Notes: generated by a model not told the origin, from the letters alone. Shown: positions 1 through 7,013, counted from the stretch's first letter. The stretch: DNA of 9,558 nt from JAFGPJ01 sp964439135 (GCA_964439135.1 CAYTNN010000172.1:1-9558), one strand, 5' to 3'. Numbers and translations: made by a program.

Positions 1-9
1 CTTGCATTT

Positions 10-81
<72 letters not shown>

Positions 82-413
82 AAAACCCAATCCACCGACC
101 GACACTGCTGTAGTGAACTGAGCCAAAAACCACCTTCATATCCGGTAAAAACCGATAGATATAAAGCAAAATACCTTATTTCTACTCAACTTGCCTGAAA
201 AAGTGCGCAGAAACTAATTATTTTCAACAGATTGTTAATATAAACCACGTAAAATATCTTAACGACGGCAAAAATGCAAACATAAAAATGGAAAAAAATT
301 AAAAAAAACAAAAATATTTGAATTATTGCTGCTTTTTACACAAATTCTAAATAACAAAGCTTCCAAATACGGCAAACAGGTGAAGTTGCTCAAGATTGAA
401 CAGAAAATAAACT
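82..413. other. AT-rich spacer between tRNA-Thr and the esterase gene
   Basis: No gene is visible here. The stretch from about 225 to 330 is extremely AT-rich, with runs of A on the plus strand around 290-316 that would give curved or easily melted DNA. A 7-bp inverted repeat (381-387 with 410-416) overlaps the esterase stop codon and encloses 22 bases. It lacks an adjacent T-run, so I do not call it a terminator. A small CGGT-AAAA-ACCG hairpin lies at 143-154. I could not find a convincing promoter for the tRNA. Confidence 0.6.
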
Positions 414-1790
414 TCAGTTCTTGCCCCTGCCTGATGTCGCAAAATGCGCATCAGCGAAATTCATAAACTGCTGCCAGTCATACTCAGTCAGATCATGCCC
501 ACCGGAACGGACATGGTAGCCGATCGAGCCTTTTTGTACAGGCCTATCGAGTCCGGGCATTCGGTCAACTCCCAATCCGTCGAGGCCCAGCAAACGATAA
601 ACGGGATCGGCATACTTGCACGAAAGAAACTCACCGTGCGGATCGGCCCACAAGTCCTGGTCGGCACTGGTCACGTACACCGGGCGCGGCGCGATCAGTG
701 CGATAAGCATGTGTTGATCGACAGGTAAATCGTCTTCTTTGCCGTTGTATTTCCTGAAATTCTCGCAGAACCAGTGTGGAAAGCTCGTATTGATGCGCCC
801 TACGGTTTCGCCGAACCGCCGCCGGCTCAGAGCCGCCCCGCCGCAGCCCGAGTCATTTGAAATCACGATTGCGAACCGCTCATCCCGAACACCGGCCCAA
901 AGAGACGTTTTGCCCAGACGCGAATGCCCGAGGACAATTACTCGCTTTTGGTTAATGTCGGCGTCGGTCTCAAAATAGTCCATGGCCCGGCTCAGACCCC
1001 ACGCCCATGCACCGATAGAACCCCATGCATCTGATGCTCTTTTACCTTCTTGAAATTTGTCAAAGACGGGTTGTACTCCATTTTTAAAGCCATCGTCAAA
1101 GTCCGGATCTATATCTCCATAGTAGATTGTGGCCAGGCCGTAACCCCGTTTAAGAATCTCTTCGACTGGAAACCGCGATGAGGCTTTGCCTCTGGAGTCA
1201 GCCCCGGCACGATTGTTCACGATTCCGGATCCCTGGCGCATCCAACTGCCTGACAATTTGATAGCCGGATCAGCGTGAATCGTATGGTTGCCGCCAAAAT
1301 TCAAGATAACAAAGGTTGGAATGGGCTTTTTCCTGTCATTTGGCAAGTATATCAGGATATCCATCCCCGGCCCATCCTGCTTGCCGGTAAAGCTGACTGA
1401 CACTTGCTTACGCGTGGCCAGACCGCCAAGCGCCCACCGCTCAAGGTCGAAAACCTTGAAGGCCATATCCCGTGGCCGTTCGATCGGCGAGCGACCATAA
1501 ACGTGAGTCCGGAACAGTTCGAGCACCTCCGGCCGGCGCCCGGTCTTCCAGGCTTGAGCATTGGCCACCTTCGTCCCATCCGACATCACAAGCGGGTCAG
1601 GCAAAGTGTATTCCGGGACCTTCCGCTCGTCATAATTAGCCTCGGAACGGCTTTTTGTAAGTTTAGCGACTAATTCAGGAGACGCTTTCCAACCATCGTT
1701 GTCCACGCCGCCTAAGCATAAATCTTCGGCGAGAAAAGCAACGGCACAGAAAATGGCTAACGATACTACGAGTATTTTACTGTTAATCAT
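414..1790 (-). CDS. Exported CE15-like glucuronoyl esterase (alpha/beta hydrolase)
   Basis: The protein has 458 residues. Residues 1 to about 22 form a hydrophobic signal peptide, so it is probably exported. An alpha/beta hydrolase fold follows, with CE15 (4-O-methyl-glucuronoyl methylesterase) features: nucleophile motif G-H-S-R-L-G with Ser290 followed by the family's Arg291; I-S-N-D-S-G-C-G-G-A-A at about 311-321; an L-I-A-P-R-P-V-Y-V strand, then D-L-W-A-D-P-H-G-E-F near 379-388; and G-G-H-D with the likely catalytic His432. From memory, known CE15 enzymes have Glu about 23 residues after Ser; here that position is Asp313, with Glu328 as another acid candidate. The family cleaves esters between glucuronic acid on xylan and lignin alcohols; this substrate is inferred. 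I chose the ATG at 1790, not the in-frame ATG at 1811, because GGAGG lies 7 bases upstream and a promoter is well placed. The gene appears monocistronic. Substrate specificity is uncertain. Confidence 0.85.
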   Translation of the reverse strand: MINSKILVVSLAIFCAVAFLAEDLCLGGVDNDGWKASPELVAKLTKSRSEANYDERKVPEYTLPDPLVMSDGTKVANAQAWKTGRRPEVLELFRTHVYGRSPIERPRDMAFKVFDLERWALGGLATRKQVSVSFTGKQDGPGMDILIYLPNDRKKPIPTFVILNFGGNHTIHADPAIKLSGSWMRQGSGIVNNRAGADSRGKASSRFPVEEILKRGYGLATIYYGDIDPDFDDGFKNGVQPVFDKFQEGKRASDAWGSIGAWAWGLSRAMDYFETDADINQKRVIVLGHSRLGKTSLWAGVRDERFAIVISNDSGCGGAALSRRRFGETVGRINTSFPHWFCENFRKYNGKEDDLPVDQHMLIALIAPRPVYVTSADQDLWADPHGEFLSCKYADPVYRLLGLDGLGVDRMPGLDRPVQKGSIGYHVRSGGHDLTEYDWQQFMNFADAHFATSGRGKN

Positions 1791-1797
1791 AAAAAAA

Positions 1798-1802
1798 CCT
1801 CC
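1798..1802 (-). promoter_or_regulatory. Shine-Dalgarno GGAGG deciding the esterase start
   Basis: On the minus strand GGAGG is followed by seven T residues and then ATG at 1790-1788, an ideal spacing. The site lies inside the reading frame of the longer alternative start at 1811. That start has no such site, which argues for the shorter protein. Confidence 0.8.
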
Positions 1803-1821
1803 ATACTTCACAAATCACACG

Positions 1822-1851
1822 ATTATAATCAGCCTTAATGTAACCAGTCAA
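1822..1851 (-). promoter_or_regulatory. Sigma-70-type promoter of the esterase gene
   Basis: On the minus strand TTGACT (1846-1851) is followed after 18 bases by a perfect TATAAT (1822-1827). Transcription would start near 1815, leaving a short leader of about 25 bases that contains the GGAGG site. The -35 hexamer matches the one proposed for the HEAT-repeat gene. No operator is evident around it. Confidence 0.65.
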
Positions 1852-2031
1852 TCCCTAAAACTGCCGATTTATCGCTAAAGCTTTCAGGAACACTTTAAGC
1901 CCAAGCCTTGCCGGCTATAAGGTATGCTGCCATACAAGAGAATCCACGAAATCTTCATACAAAGACGAACGGGCAAAGCGGATGGCCTCATTCGAGGCAT
2001 AAAATATTGAAAAACAAGTGAATACTTCCGG
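1852..2031. other. Spacer with several small hairpins downstream of the HEAT-repeat gene
   Basis: No convincing gene is seen. On the minus strand, downstream of the HEAT gene stop, there are three small inverted repeats. GCCTC/GAGGC sits at about 1985-2000. GTATG-GCAG-CATAC is at 1922-1935. CCTT/AAGG at 1906-1922 encloses a GCCGGC palindrome. None has a following T-run, so a classical intrinsic terminator is not supported. A short open frame here starts inside the HEAT gene and has no clear start signal of its own. The region could be a 3' untranslated structure or a dispersed-repeat remnant. Confidence 0.4.
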
Positions 2032-4269
2032 CTAACTACTCTGCTGATTTGGTTTGTCCGGCTCTTTAGCTTTGCCCAGGAGATCTGTCCAGCTCGCAAG
2101 CTGTTGGTTCCATTGTGGTCTGCCTTGCGGAACTTTTATAGCGGTTAATACTTTAAGGACTTCATTCGGATCAGCTCCGACCGGTGGTTTGCTTAAGTAA
2201 TTATCAATCGACTTCACAACAATACTGTTAGGATCTAAGTCTCCTTGTGTCAGGCAATTCTTCACCAACTCGGCTGTACGCTCCGGCTTTGCCCCTCTCA
2301 AGCATGAATCCAATAGGTTGGGTAAAATCGCCTCTTTACCTTCCGGTGTCTGGGTCATTTCATATATAACGCTATAATAGCCTTCGGCTTGTTCATATTG
2401 ACCCGTTTTATGATACAGATCGGCTAATCTCTTACGTATCTCCGGTTTGTTGTCGCTGTTGCCCTTGGCAGCTTCTGCTATTTTAAGAAATTCGATTTTC
2501 TGCACGTTAGATAACTTAACTTTGCTACTTTGTAAGGTAAGCTTGTCCATCCATTCCTTTAGGACACCGGCGTCGGAGCCTCTGAATATTTTCAGCATTG
2601 CCTGCCAGGACGGATCACTTTCGGAGTTTGAACCGATTTTCTCCGCCAGCCAATTCAAGTCTTCGTTGCCGCCGACTGCATTCGCCAGAGCAATAATTTT
2701 CTCTCTTAGTATTAAACTGGGATCATTAATAAAATCAGTTCTTAGTATTTTTAGGGCTTTCGTCTTGTTAATATAAGTAAGTCCATCTACGGCTGCCTCC
2801 CGAACGAAATTCGCTTCATCGCGTAAGGCTTCTACAAACAAGTTTTCAAAAAGCTTGGCCGCATTGTCTTTGCATGTGCTGTCCTGCGCGCACAAAGCGG
2901 CCATTTCACTGAGCAATTCCCCCCTTAGAGTCCCGTCGGGATTGTCCTTTTGTTTGTTATATCTCTCCGAAAGCAAAACAAGATATTTGTCAACCTCTTT
3001 TGGCTCTAATCCGTCTCGTTTGAGCAGTTTTTTTATGACTACAGCACCGTTCCGGGCCTTTTCCGCATTCTTCTCAAAAAGAAATTTCGCAGCCCATTCC
3101 AGGGTTTGCTTGCGTATCTCTTTTATCTCAGGAGAGATTGTGGTTGTAGGATTGGACAAAATAGCGTTGGAACACGCTCCACCGAGCGCTTCTAATAGCT
3201 TTGTTTTTACCTGGTCGTCCTGTTCGGCTCCGAGTTGTGCCAGCAGTGCCGAAGCTGAATTCAACTTCGGCATCAAAGCCAGCAACTCGGCGGTTATCAG
3301 CCGGACATCTCTGTCGCCGTCGGAAATCAGCTTGATTAAAACGGGACCAAGTTTTTCGGGCAGCTTCGAACCCGGTGCGACCCGCCACTTATAAGCCTTA
3401 TCCAGGGCCCATAATCTTACAACCGTTTCCGTATCGACTAAATACGTAGCTAAGAATTCTCCCCTGGCCGCGTCTTCGCTTATGCTTTCATACCTCTTGT
3501 CCAATTCCAATTTATAGCGCCGCTGCCATAAGTCCAATGCGGCTCTCTCCTTGCGCATCTGAGCGTCCTGGCGAATCAACTGAGTCCGCAGGAACGCCAC
3601 CTGACCTTGCTGATTAATTGCATCTATATTTTGTTTGCGAGTTTGGGGATCTTCTCCTATCGGTATGCCCAGAGAATGCAAGGCATTTTCCGCTTCTGCG
3701 GATACCTGTTTTTCCGGGTCGTCAACCAGCTCGATTAGTCTAATGGTCGCCATCATATCCAGCCGAAGTTTCAATGCATGTATGGCATTTATCTTCGTTT
3801 TGACCGGTTTTTTTGGGTCTGTAAATATCTTTTCGAGCAATTCTCTTATTTTCTCGTACTCGAAAATCAGGGTCGCCTCCGCAGCCAATTGGGCTTCGGC
3901 ATCAGTTTCAGTGTCTAAGACGCCGAGTAGTGGCTCGATGAAATCCTGATCATTCTTGACGGTCTTTTTCGATGCCCTTGCCTGAATTAACGCTTTACAG
4001 ACCGCCATGCGCGCCGGGCTGTTTTCACTCTGTTTTAGGGCATCAAGCAATATCTCCCGGGCTTTCGGATCGTCGTGGAATAACATTACAGTTGCAGCGT
4101 CTATAGATCCGTTGAGCAAGGCATCCTTGTTCACTTTTAACTGGGGATCAAGTTCCGCGTTTGCAGGTGTGCTTTGAGCGGGTACGGGCGGCTTTTCCTG
4201 GGTGATACCGGCCTGCTGGAATCCTATCGCCAACATCAATATAACCAGATATAAACGCTTTGCGCTCAT
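2032..4269 (-). CDS. Exported HEAT-repeat protein with a short TPR-like segment
   Basis: The protein has 745 residues. A signal peptide (positively charged start, hydrophobic core 6-19, likely cleavage near 24) indicates export. A Pro/Ala-rich linker to about 40 is followed by almost entirely helical sequence. HEAT-like helix pairs are seen at about 60-200, 270-370 and 460-600, with recurring D-x-D-x-x-V-R or D-P-x-x-x-V-type turns such as D-G-D-R-D-V-R near 317-323 and E-A-N-F-V-R-E-A-A near 485-493. A charged helix at 225-262 may be coiled coil. A TPR-like helix pair follows at about 610-640 (L-Y-H-K-T-G-Q-Y-E-Q-A-E-G-Y-Y). No catalytic motif is visible. Such solenoids usually bind other proteins, so a periplasmic scaffold role is inferred. 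The gene has its own likely promoter, and the start is supported by a weak AAAAGG about 8 bases upstream. The stop is TAG at 2034-2032. Confidence 0.85.
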   Translation of the reverse strand: MSAKRLYLVILMLAIGFQQAGITQEKPPVPAQSTPANAELDPQLKVNKDALLNGSIDAATVMLFHDDPKAREILLDALKQSENSPARMAVCKALIQARASKKTVKNDQDFIEPLLGVLDTETDAEAQLAAEATLIFEYEKIRELLEKIFTDPKKPVKTKINAIHALKLRLDMMATIRLIELVDDPEKQVSAEAENALHSLGIPIGEDPQTRKQNIDAINQQGQVAFLRTQLIRQDAQMRKERAALDLWQRRYKLELDKRYESISEDAARGEFLATYLVDTETVVRLWALDKAYKWRVAPGSKLPEKLGPVLIKLISDGDRDVRLITAELLALMPKLNSASALLAQLGAEQDDQVKTKLLEALGGACSNAILSNPTTTISPEIKEIRKQTLEWAAKFLFEKNAEKARNGAVVIKKLLKRDGLEPKEVDKYLVLLSERYNKQKDNPDGTLRGELLSEMAALCAQDSTCKDNAAKLFENLFVEALRDEANFVREAAVDGLTYINKTKALKILRTDFINDPSLILREKIIALANAVGGNEDLNWLAEKIGSNSESDPSWQAMLKIFRGSDAGVLKEWMDKLTLQSSKVKLSNVQKIEFLKIAEAAKGNSDNKPEIRKRLADLYHKTGQYEQAEGYYSVIYEMTQTPEGKEAILPNLLDSCLRGAKPERTAELVKNCLTQGDLDPNSIVVKSIDNYLSKPPVGADPNEVLKVLTAIKVPQGRPQWNQQLASWTDLLGKAKEPDKPNQQSS

Positions 4270-4333
4270 TCAGATGGCCTTTTAAGAAACTGCCGGTTCC
4301 TGTTTTGCGATGTTTCTGTCCGTTCGTTATTAT

Positions 4334-4362
4334 ATAATAATATTGAAAACTTTTTTAGTCAA
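4334..4362 (-). promoter_or_regulatory. Likely promoter of the HEAT-repeat gene
   Basis: On the minus strand TTGACT (4357-4362) is followed after 17 bases by TATTAT (4334-4339), inside a very AT-rich stretch. A perfect TATAAT lies at 4329-4334 but is 22 bases from this -35. The predicted leader is about 55 bases. This suggests the HEAT gene is transcribed separately from the xerD gene upstream of it, although read-through is possible because no terminator is visible between them. Confidence 0.55.
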
Positions 4363-4400
4363 CCAATTTTATTGTGAGTAATAGAAAATAGACAATTTAC

Positions 4401-5339
4401 CTACGGTCTTGGGTGGAATTTTCTATGAATCTCTCTAAGCCTTTCCTGATCAACGTGTGTATAAATCTGCGTCGTCGCGATATCCACGTGCCCGAGCATC
4501 TCCTGGATGCTTCGAAGATCCGCTCCTCCTGCGAGAAGGTGCGTTGCGAAGCAGTGCCTCAACGTATGCGCGGTCAAATTTCTGGGCATCCCTGCCCGCA
4601 TCGCATATTTCTTAACCAATCTCCAAACTTCAATACGACTCATAGGCCGGCCTGTTCGGGAAAGCAGCAGGAAATTGTCACTAAAAGGTTTGGCCAGCCC
4701 CGGCCGGAGCTTAGCCAGGTACTCAACCGTCGCTTCGATGGCAACTTTGCCGACCGGGACGACACGCTCTCTGTTGCCTTTGCCGAGGCATCGCAGATAG
4801 GCTATATCAAGATTTAGGTCTGGAATCCTCAGGCCTGCAAGCTCGCTGGCTCTTATTCCGGTTGCATATAGCAATTCAAGCATCGCCTTGTCGCGGAGAT
4901 AGAACGGCTCGTCGGGACTGGGGGCATTCAGCAGATTCACAACCTGCTGCTGACTGCAAATGCTGGGCAATCTCTGCCAGATTTTCGGGCTTTCGAGAAT
5001 TGCCGTAAAGTCATCTTCGATAAGACCCATAAGCTTGGCGTATCGCAGGAACATCCTGATAGCCACAAGCGCCCGCTTAATCGAACTTTCGCCTTTCTGG
5101 TCATGAGTAAGGATTCGAAGATATTCCTGGATAACTGTCGGTTTGATTTGCGACAGGTGCTTGATATCGTTGGATTTACAGTGCCCCAGAAAGCTTTTAA
5201 GGTCCCGGCCGTAGGCCAGAACGGTATTCTCGGACAGTCCAGCTTCTACAGTCAGATAATTGAGAAAGTTTTTAACATTTTGCCCCAGGGGTAAAGCCAG
5301 CAATTTTTCGCCAACAGATTGTCTCTGCATCGAGGGCAT
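4401..5339 (-). CDS. xerD: Tyrosine recombinase XerD
   Basis: The protein has 312 residues, close to the usual length of about 300. The N-terminal SAM-like DNA-binding domain spans about 20-108, including L-S-E-N-T-V-x-A-Y-x-R-D-L at 35-47. The catalytic domain has all the expected residues: Arg163 (T-G-I-R-A-S-E-L), Lys187 (G-K-G-N-R-E-R-V-V-P), His258 and Arg261 (H-T-L-R-H), His284 (L-G-H) and nucleophile Tyr293 (Q-I-Y-T-H-V). The C-terminus R-L-R-E-I-H-R-K-F-H-P-R resembles XerD more than XerC. The family resolves chromosome dimers at dif sites, working with XerC and FtsK. No dif site or second recombinase is seen in this window. The start has AAAGGA about 13 bases upstream, which is long, and Met4 is an alternative. 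It is housekeeping in character rather than a phage integrase. Confidence 0.93.
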   Translation of the reverse strand: MPSMQRQSVGEKLLALPLGQNVKNFLNYLTVEAGLSENTVLAYGRDLKSFLGHCKSNDIKHLSQIKPTVIQEYLRILTHDQKGESSIKRALVAIRMFLRYAKLMGLIEDDFTAILESPKIWQRLPSICSQQQVVNLLNAPSPDEPFYLRDKAMLELLYATGIRASELAGLRIPDLNLDIAYLRCLGKGNRERVVPVGKVAIEATVEYLAKLRPGLAKPFSDNFLLLSRTGRPMSRIEVWRLVKKYAMRAGMPRNLTAHTLRHCFATHLLAGGADLRSIQEMLGHVDIATTQIYTHVDQERLREIHRKFHPRP

Positions 5340-5356
5340 TTTTATATTTCAATCCT

Positions 5357-5445
5357 TTAAGAGTGCCTAAAGTGACTAAAGTTAAGAGTGCCTAAAGTTA
5401 GTAAGAAGCTTATGAACTTTGTAGCTTTAGCTCACTTTAGTCGCT
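5357..5445. repeat. Degenerate 9-base repeats, direct and inverted, in the divergent spacer
   Basis: Units resembling AGTGCCTAA or AGTGACTAA occur at 5362-5370, 5371-5379 and 5387-5395. The 17-mer TTAAGAGTGCCTAAAGT is exactly repeated at 5357-5373 and 5382-5398. Inverted copies follow at about 5421-5445; for example ACTTTAGTCGCT at 5434-5445 is an 11 of 12 match to the complement of AGTGACTAAAGT at 5371-5382. The whole block could fold as an imperfect hairpin. It sits just upstream of xerD on one side, with overlapping -10-like hexamers (TATAAT on plus at 5445-5450, TATTAT on minus at 5446-5451). It could be a dispersed simple repeat or a set of regulator sites. Confidence 0.75.
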
Positions 5446-5549
5446 ATAATATCATCATCGGCATTAGAACAGGCTATCCTTTAGATAGCACTATCCCAGT
5501 GGGCATTTGGTGCTTGCATTCAAGGTATTAACCAATAGAATTATCCGAT
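5446..5549 (+). other. Hairpin-rich leader upstream of the Tat propeller gene
   Basis: The segment before the ATG at 5550 has several small perfect hairpins: GCTATC-CTTTA-GATAGC at 5473-5489, an alternative GATAG-CA-CTATC at 5484-5495, CCC-AGT-GGG around 5495-5503, and CTTG-CATT-CAAG at 5513-5524 flanked by TTGGT/ACCAA (5507-5511, 5531-5535). The only purine-rich AAGG is 25 bases from the start and lies partly in a stem. No known riboswitch consensus is recognised. It may be a structured 5' leader. Confidence 0.35.
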
Positions 5550-6997
5550 ATGAACAATATTGGACTCAATCGTCGAGAATTCATACAAAGAACGGCCATT
5601 TGTTCACTCGGAATGACGGGCCTGGTCGGCTCGGTGTTGGGTGGCTCAACCGAATCGAAAATCGAAAATCGGAANNNNNNNNNNNNNNNNNNNNNNNNNN
5701 NNNNNNNNNNNNNNNNNNNNNNNNNNNNNNNNNNNNNNNNNNNNNNNNNNNNNNNNNNNNNNNNNNNNNNNNNNGCCTGGTCGGCTCGGTGTTGGGTGGC
5801 TCAACCGAATCGAAAATCGAAAATCGGAAATCGAAATTGTCAAGTCTGCCTCCGGTCAGGGCTATCACACAGGGGCCGAAATTCCACTGGTTTGGCTACT
5901 ACGACAAACTGCAGTTCGACCCGACCGGCCGATACACGCTCGGGATGGAGGTCGACTTCGAGCATCGCAGCCCCAAATCTGATGACGTCATTAAAATCGG
6001 GATGGTCGATCTGAACAACGACGACCGGTGGACGGAACTCGGCCAAAGCAGCGCATGGTGCTGGCAGCAGGGCTGTATGCTCCAGTGGCGGCCCGGCTCG
6101 AAAGACGAGATTATCTTCAACGACCGGCAGGATGGCCGGTTCGTATGCCACATCCTTAATATTCATAGCGGCAGGAAAAGAACCCTGCCGTACCCAATTT
6201 ATACCGTTAGCCCCGATGGCCGGACTGCCGTGGCGCCGGATTTCAGGCGTATTCAGAACATGCGACCCGGCTACGGTTACGCTGGCCTGCCTGACCCGCA
6301 CAAAGACGCCGCGGCTCCGAAGGATTCCGGCATCTTTCGAGTCGATCTTGATACGGGCAGCCGGGAATTGATTATATCCCTCGCCGACATAGCCGGATTC
6401 GGCCAAATCCCCGGCGACCCAAAGGATGCCAAGCACTACTTCAACCACCTGCTGTTCAATACGGACGGCTCTCGATTCATCTTTCTGCATCGCTGGCGGG
6501 CAACGGGCCTGCGTAGTTTCGGCACGAGAATGCTCACCGCCAATTCCGACGGAACGGATATTCACGTTGTCGATCCTCACGGCAAAACATCGCATTTCAT
6601 CTGGCGCGATCCGCGGCATATTTTGGCCTGGGCGTGGCACCCCTCGCACGGCGACGCGTTCTATCTTTACGAGGACGGCACGGAAAAAGTTGAGGTGGTC
6701 GGCAAAGGCATAATGACAAGAAACGGCCACTGCACCTACCTGCCCGGCAATAAATGGATTCTAAACGATGCCTATCCGGACAAAGAGCGAAATCAGAACG
6801 TCTATCTTTTCAACGTAGCGACCGGCAAAACTGTGCCGCTCGGGCATTTTTATCTGCCACCGGAGTATAAAGGCGAATGGCGCTGCGACACGCACCCGCG
6901 CTTCAGCCCCGACGGCCAAAGTATTGTCATCGACTCACCCCACGCCGGCAACGGCCGACAAATGTACCTCATTGACATCAGTGCAATTGTAGGCTAA
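5550..6997 (+). CDS. Tat-exported PD40/TolB-like beta-propeller protein, interrupted by an assembly gap
   Basis: The ATG at 5550 begins a twin-arginine signal (N-R-R-E-F-I-Q-R-T-A, residues 7-16, then a hydrophobic stretch to about 32), so the protein is exported folded. The propeller body reads in a different frame after the gap. If the duplicated 55 bases flanking the gap are collapsed, the frames join and give 430 residues. The body, from about F-H-W-F-G-Y-Y-D-K onward, shows PD40-type blade turns: F-D-P-T-G-R, V-S-P-D-G-R, F-N-T-D-G-S-R and F-S-P-D-G-Q. It also has conserved-looking His residues (N-H-L-L-F, N-G-H-C-T-Y, D-T-H-P-R-F-S-P-D-G). The layout faintly recalls oligogalacturonate-lyase-type (PL22) propellers, but I cannot assign catalytic residues and function is unknown. 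An apparent start at 5507 in the body frame exists only because of the N-run. The lipoprotein gene follows 16 bases downstream. Confidence 0.8.
5620..5674. repeat. 55-base sequence duplicated across the gap, left copy
   Basis: These 55 bases, up to the first N, are identical to 5775-5829 immediately after the N-run. The copy begins GCCTGGTCGG and ends AATCGGAA. An exact duplicate ending at the gap on one side and beginning at it on the other is the mark of two contig ends that overlap but were not merged. Confidence 0.95.
5653..5674 (+). repeat. Heptanucleotide tandem repeat AATCGAA in coding sequence
   Basis: AATCGAA occurs at 5653-5659 and 5660-5666, then AATCGGA at 5667-5673. The post-gap copy shows the same at 5808-5828 plus a fourth unit AATCGAA at 5829-5835. 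It encodes the S-K-I-E-N-R-K type linker just after the Tat signal. Because the unit is 7 bases, gaining or losing one copy shifts the reading frame. Confidence 0.8.
5675..5774. other. Assembly gap, 100 N
   Basis: There are exactly 100 N, the conventional length for a scaffold join of unknown size. It lies inside the Tat propeller gene, directly after the heptanucleotide repeat. Confidence 0.99.
5775..5829. repeat. 55-base sequence duplicated across the gap, right copy
   Basis: This is identical to 5620-5674. Removing 5675-5829 (gap plus this copy, 155 bases) places the base at 5830 directly after 5674 and makes the frame from 5550 continuous with the propeller frame that ends at 6997. Confidence 0.95.
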
Positions 6998-7011
6998 GCT
7001 TACGGATAAGC
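6998..7011 (+). promoter_or_regulatory. Small hairpin before the lipoprotein start
   Basis: GCTTA-CGGA-TAAGC forms a perfect 5-bp stem with a 4-base loop. It begins right after the propeller stop codon and ends two bases before the lipoprotein ATG. The only purine stretch near the start (GGA) is in the loop. It may limit ribosome entry or favour coupling to translation of the upstream gene. It has no T-run and so is not a terminator. Confidence 0.4.
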
Positions 7012-7013
7012 AA

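Noticed and set aside
381..416. Intrinsic terminator of the esterase gene
   Set aside because: The 7-bp stem is AT-rich with a 22-base loop, overlaps the stop codon and has no adjacent T-run.
414..1811. Longer esterase start at 1811
   Set aside because: The added seven residues include the encoded GGAGG ribosome site of the ATG at 1790, and the promoter at 1822-1851 would leave almost no leader.
1884..2099. Small 71-codon gene on the minus strand
   Set aside because: It starts inside the HEAT-repeat gene in another frame, has no ribosome site and shows no recognised features.
2855..3394. A 179-codon plus-strand open frame
   Set aside because: It is antisense to the HEAT-repeat gene, with Ser/Phe/Leu-rich sequence typical of the complement of helical coding DNA. 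No family features.
5357..5445. CRISPR array
   Set aside because: Units are only 9 to 17 bases, degenerate, partly inverted and without spacers of regular length. No cas genes are present.
5507..5674. Start of the propeller protein at the TTG at 5507
   Set aside because: This frame connects to the body only through the arbitrary 100 N. The Tat signal in the 5550 frame and the overlap collapse give a better gene.
5840..6730. A 296-codon open frame on the minus strand inside the propeller gene
   Set aside because: It lies wholly antisense to a gene with clear propeller motifs, has no recognisable domain and no start signal. Long antisense frames are common in GC-rich coding DNA.
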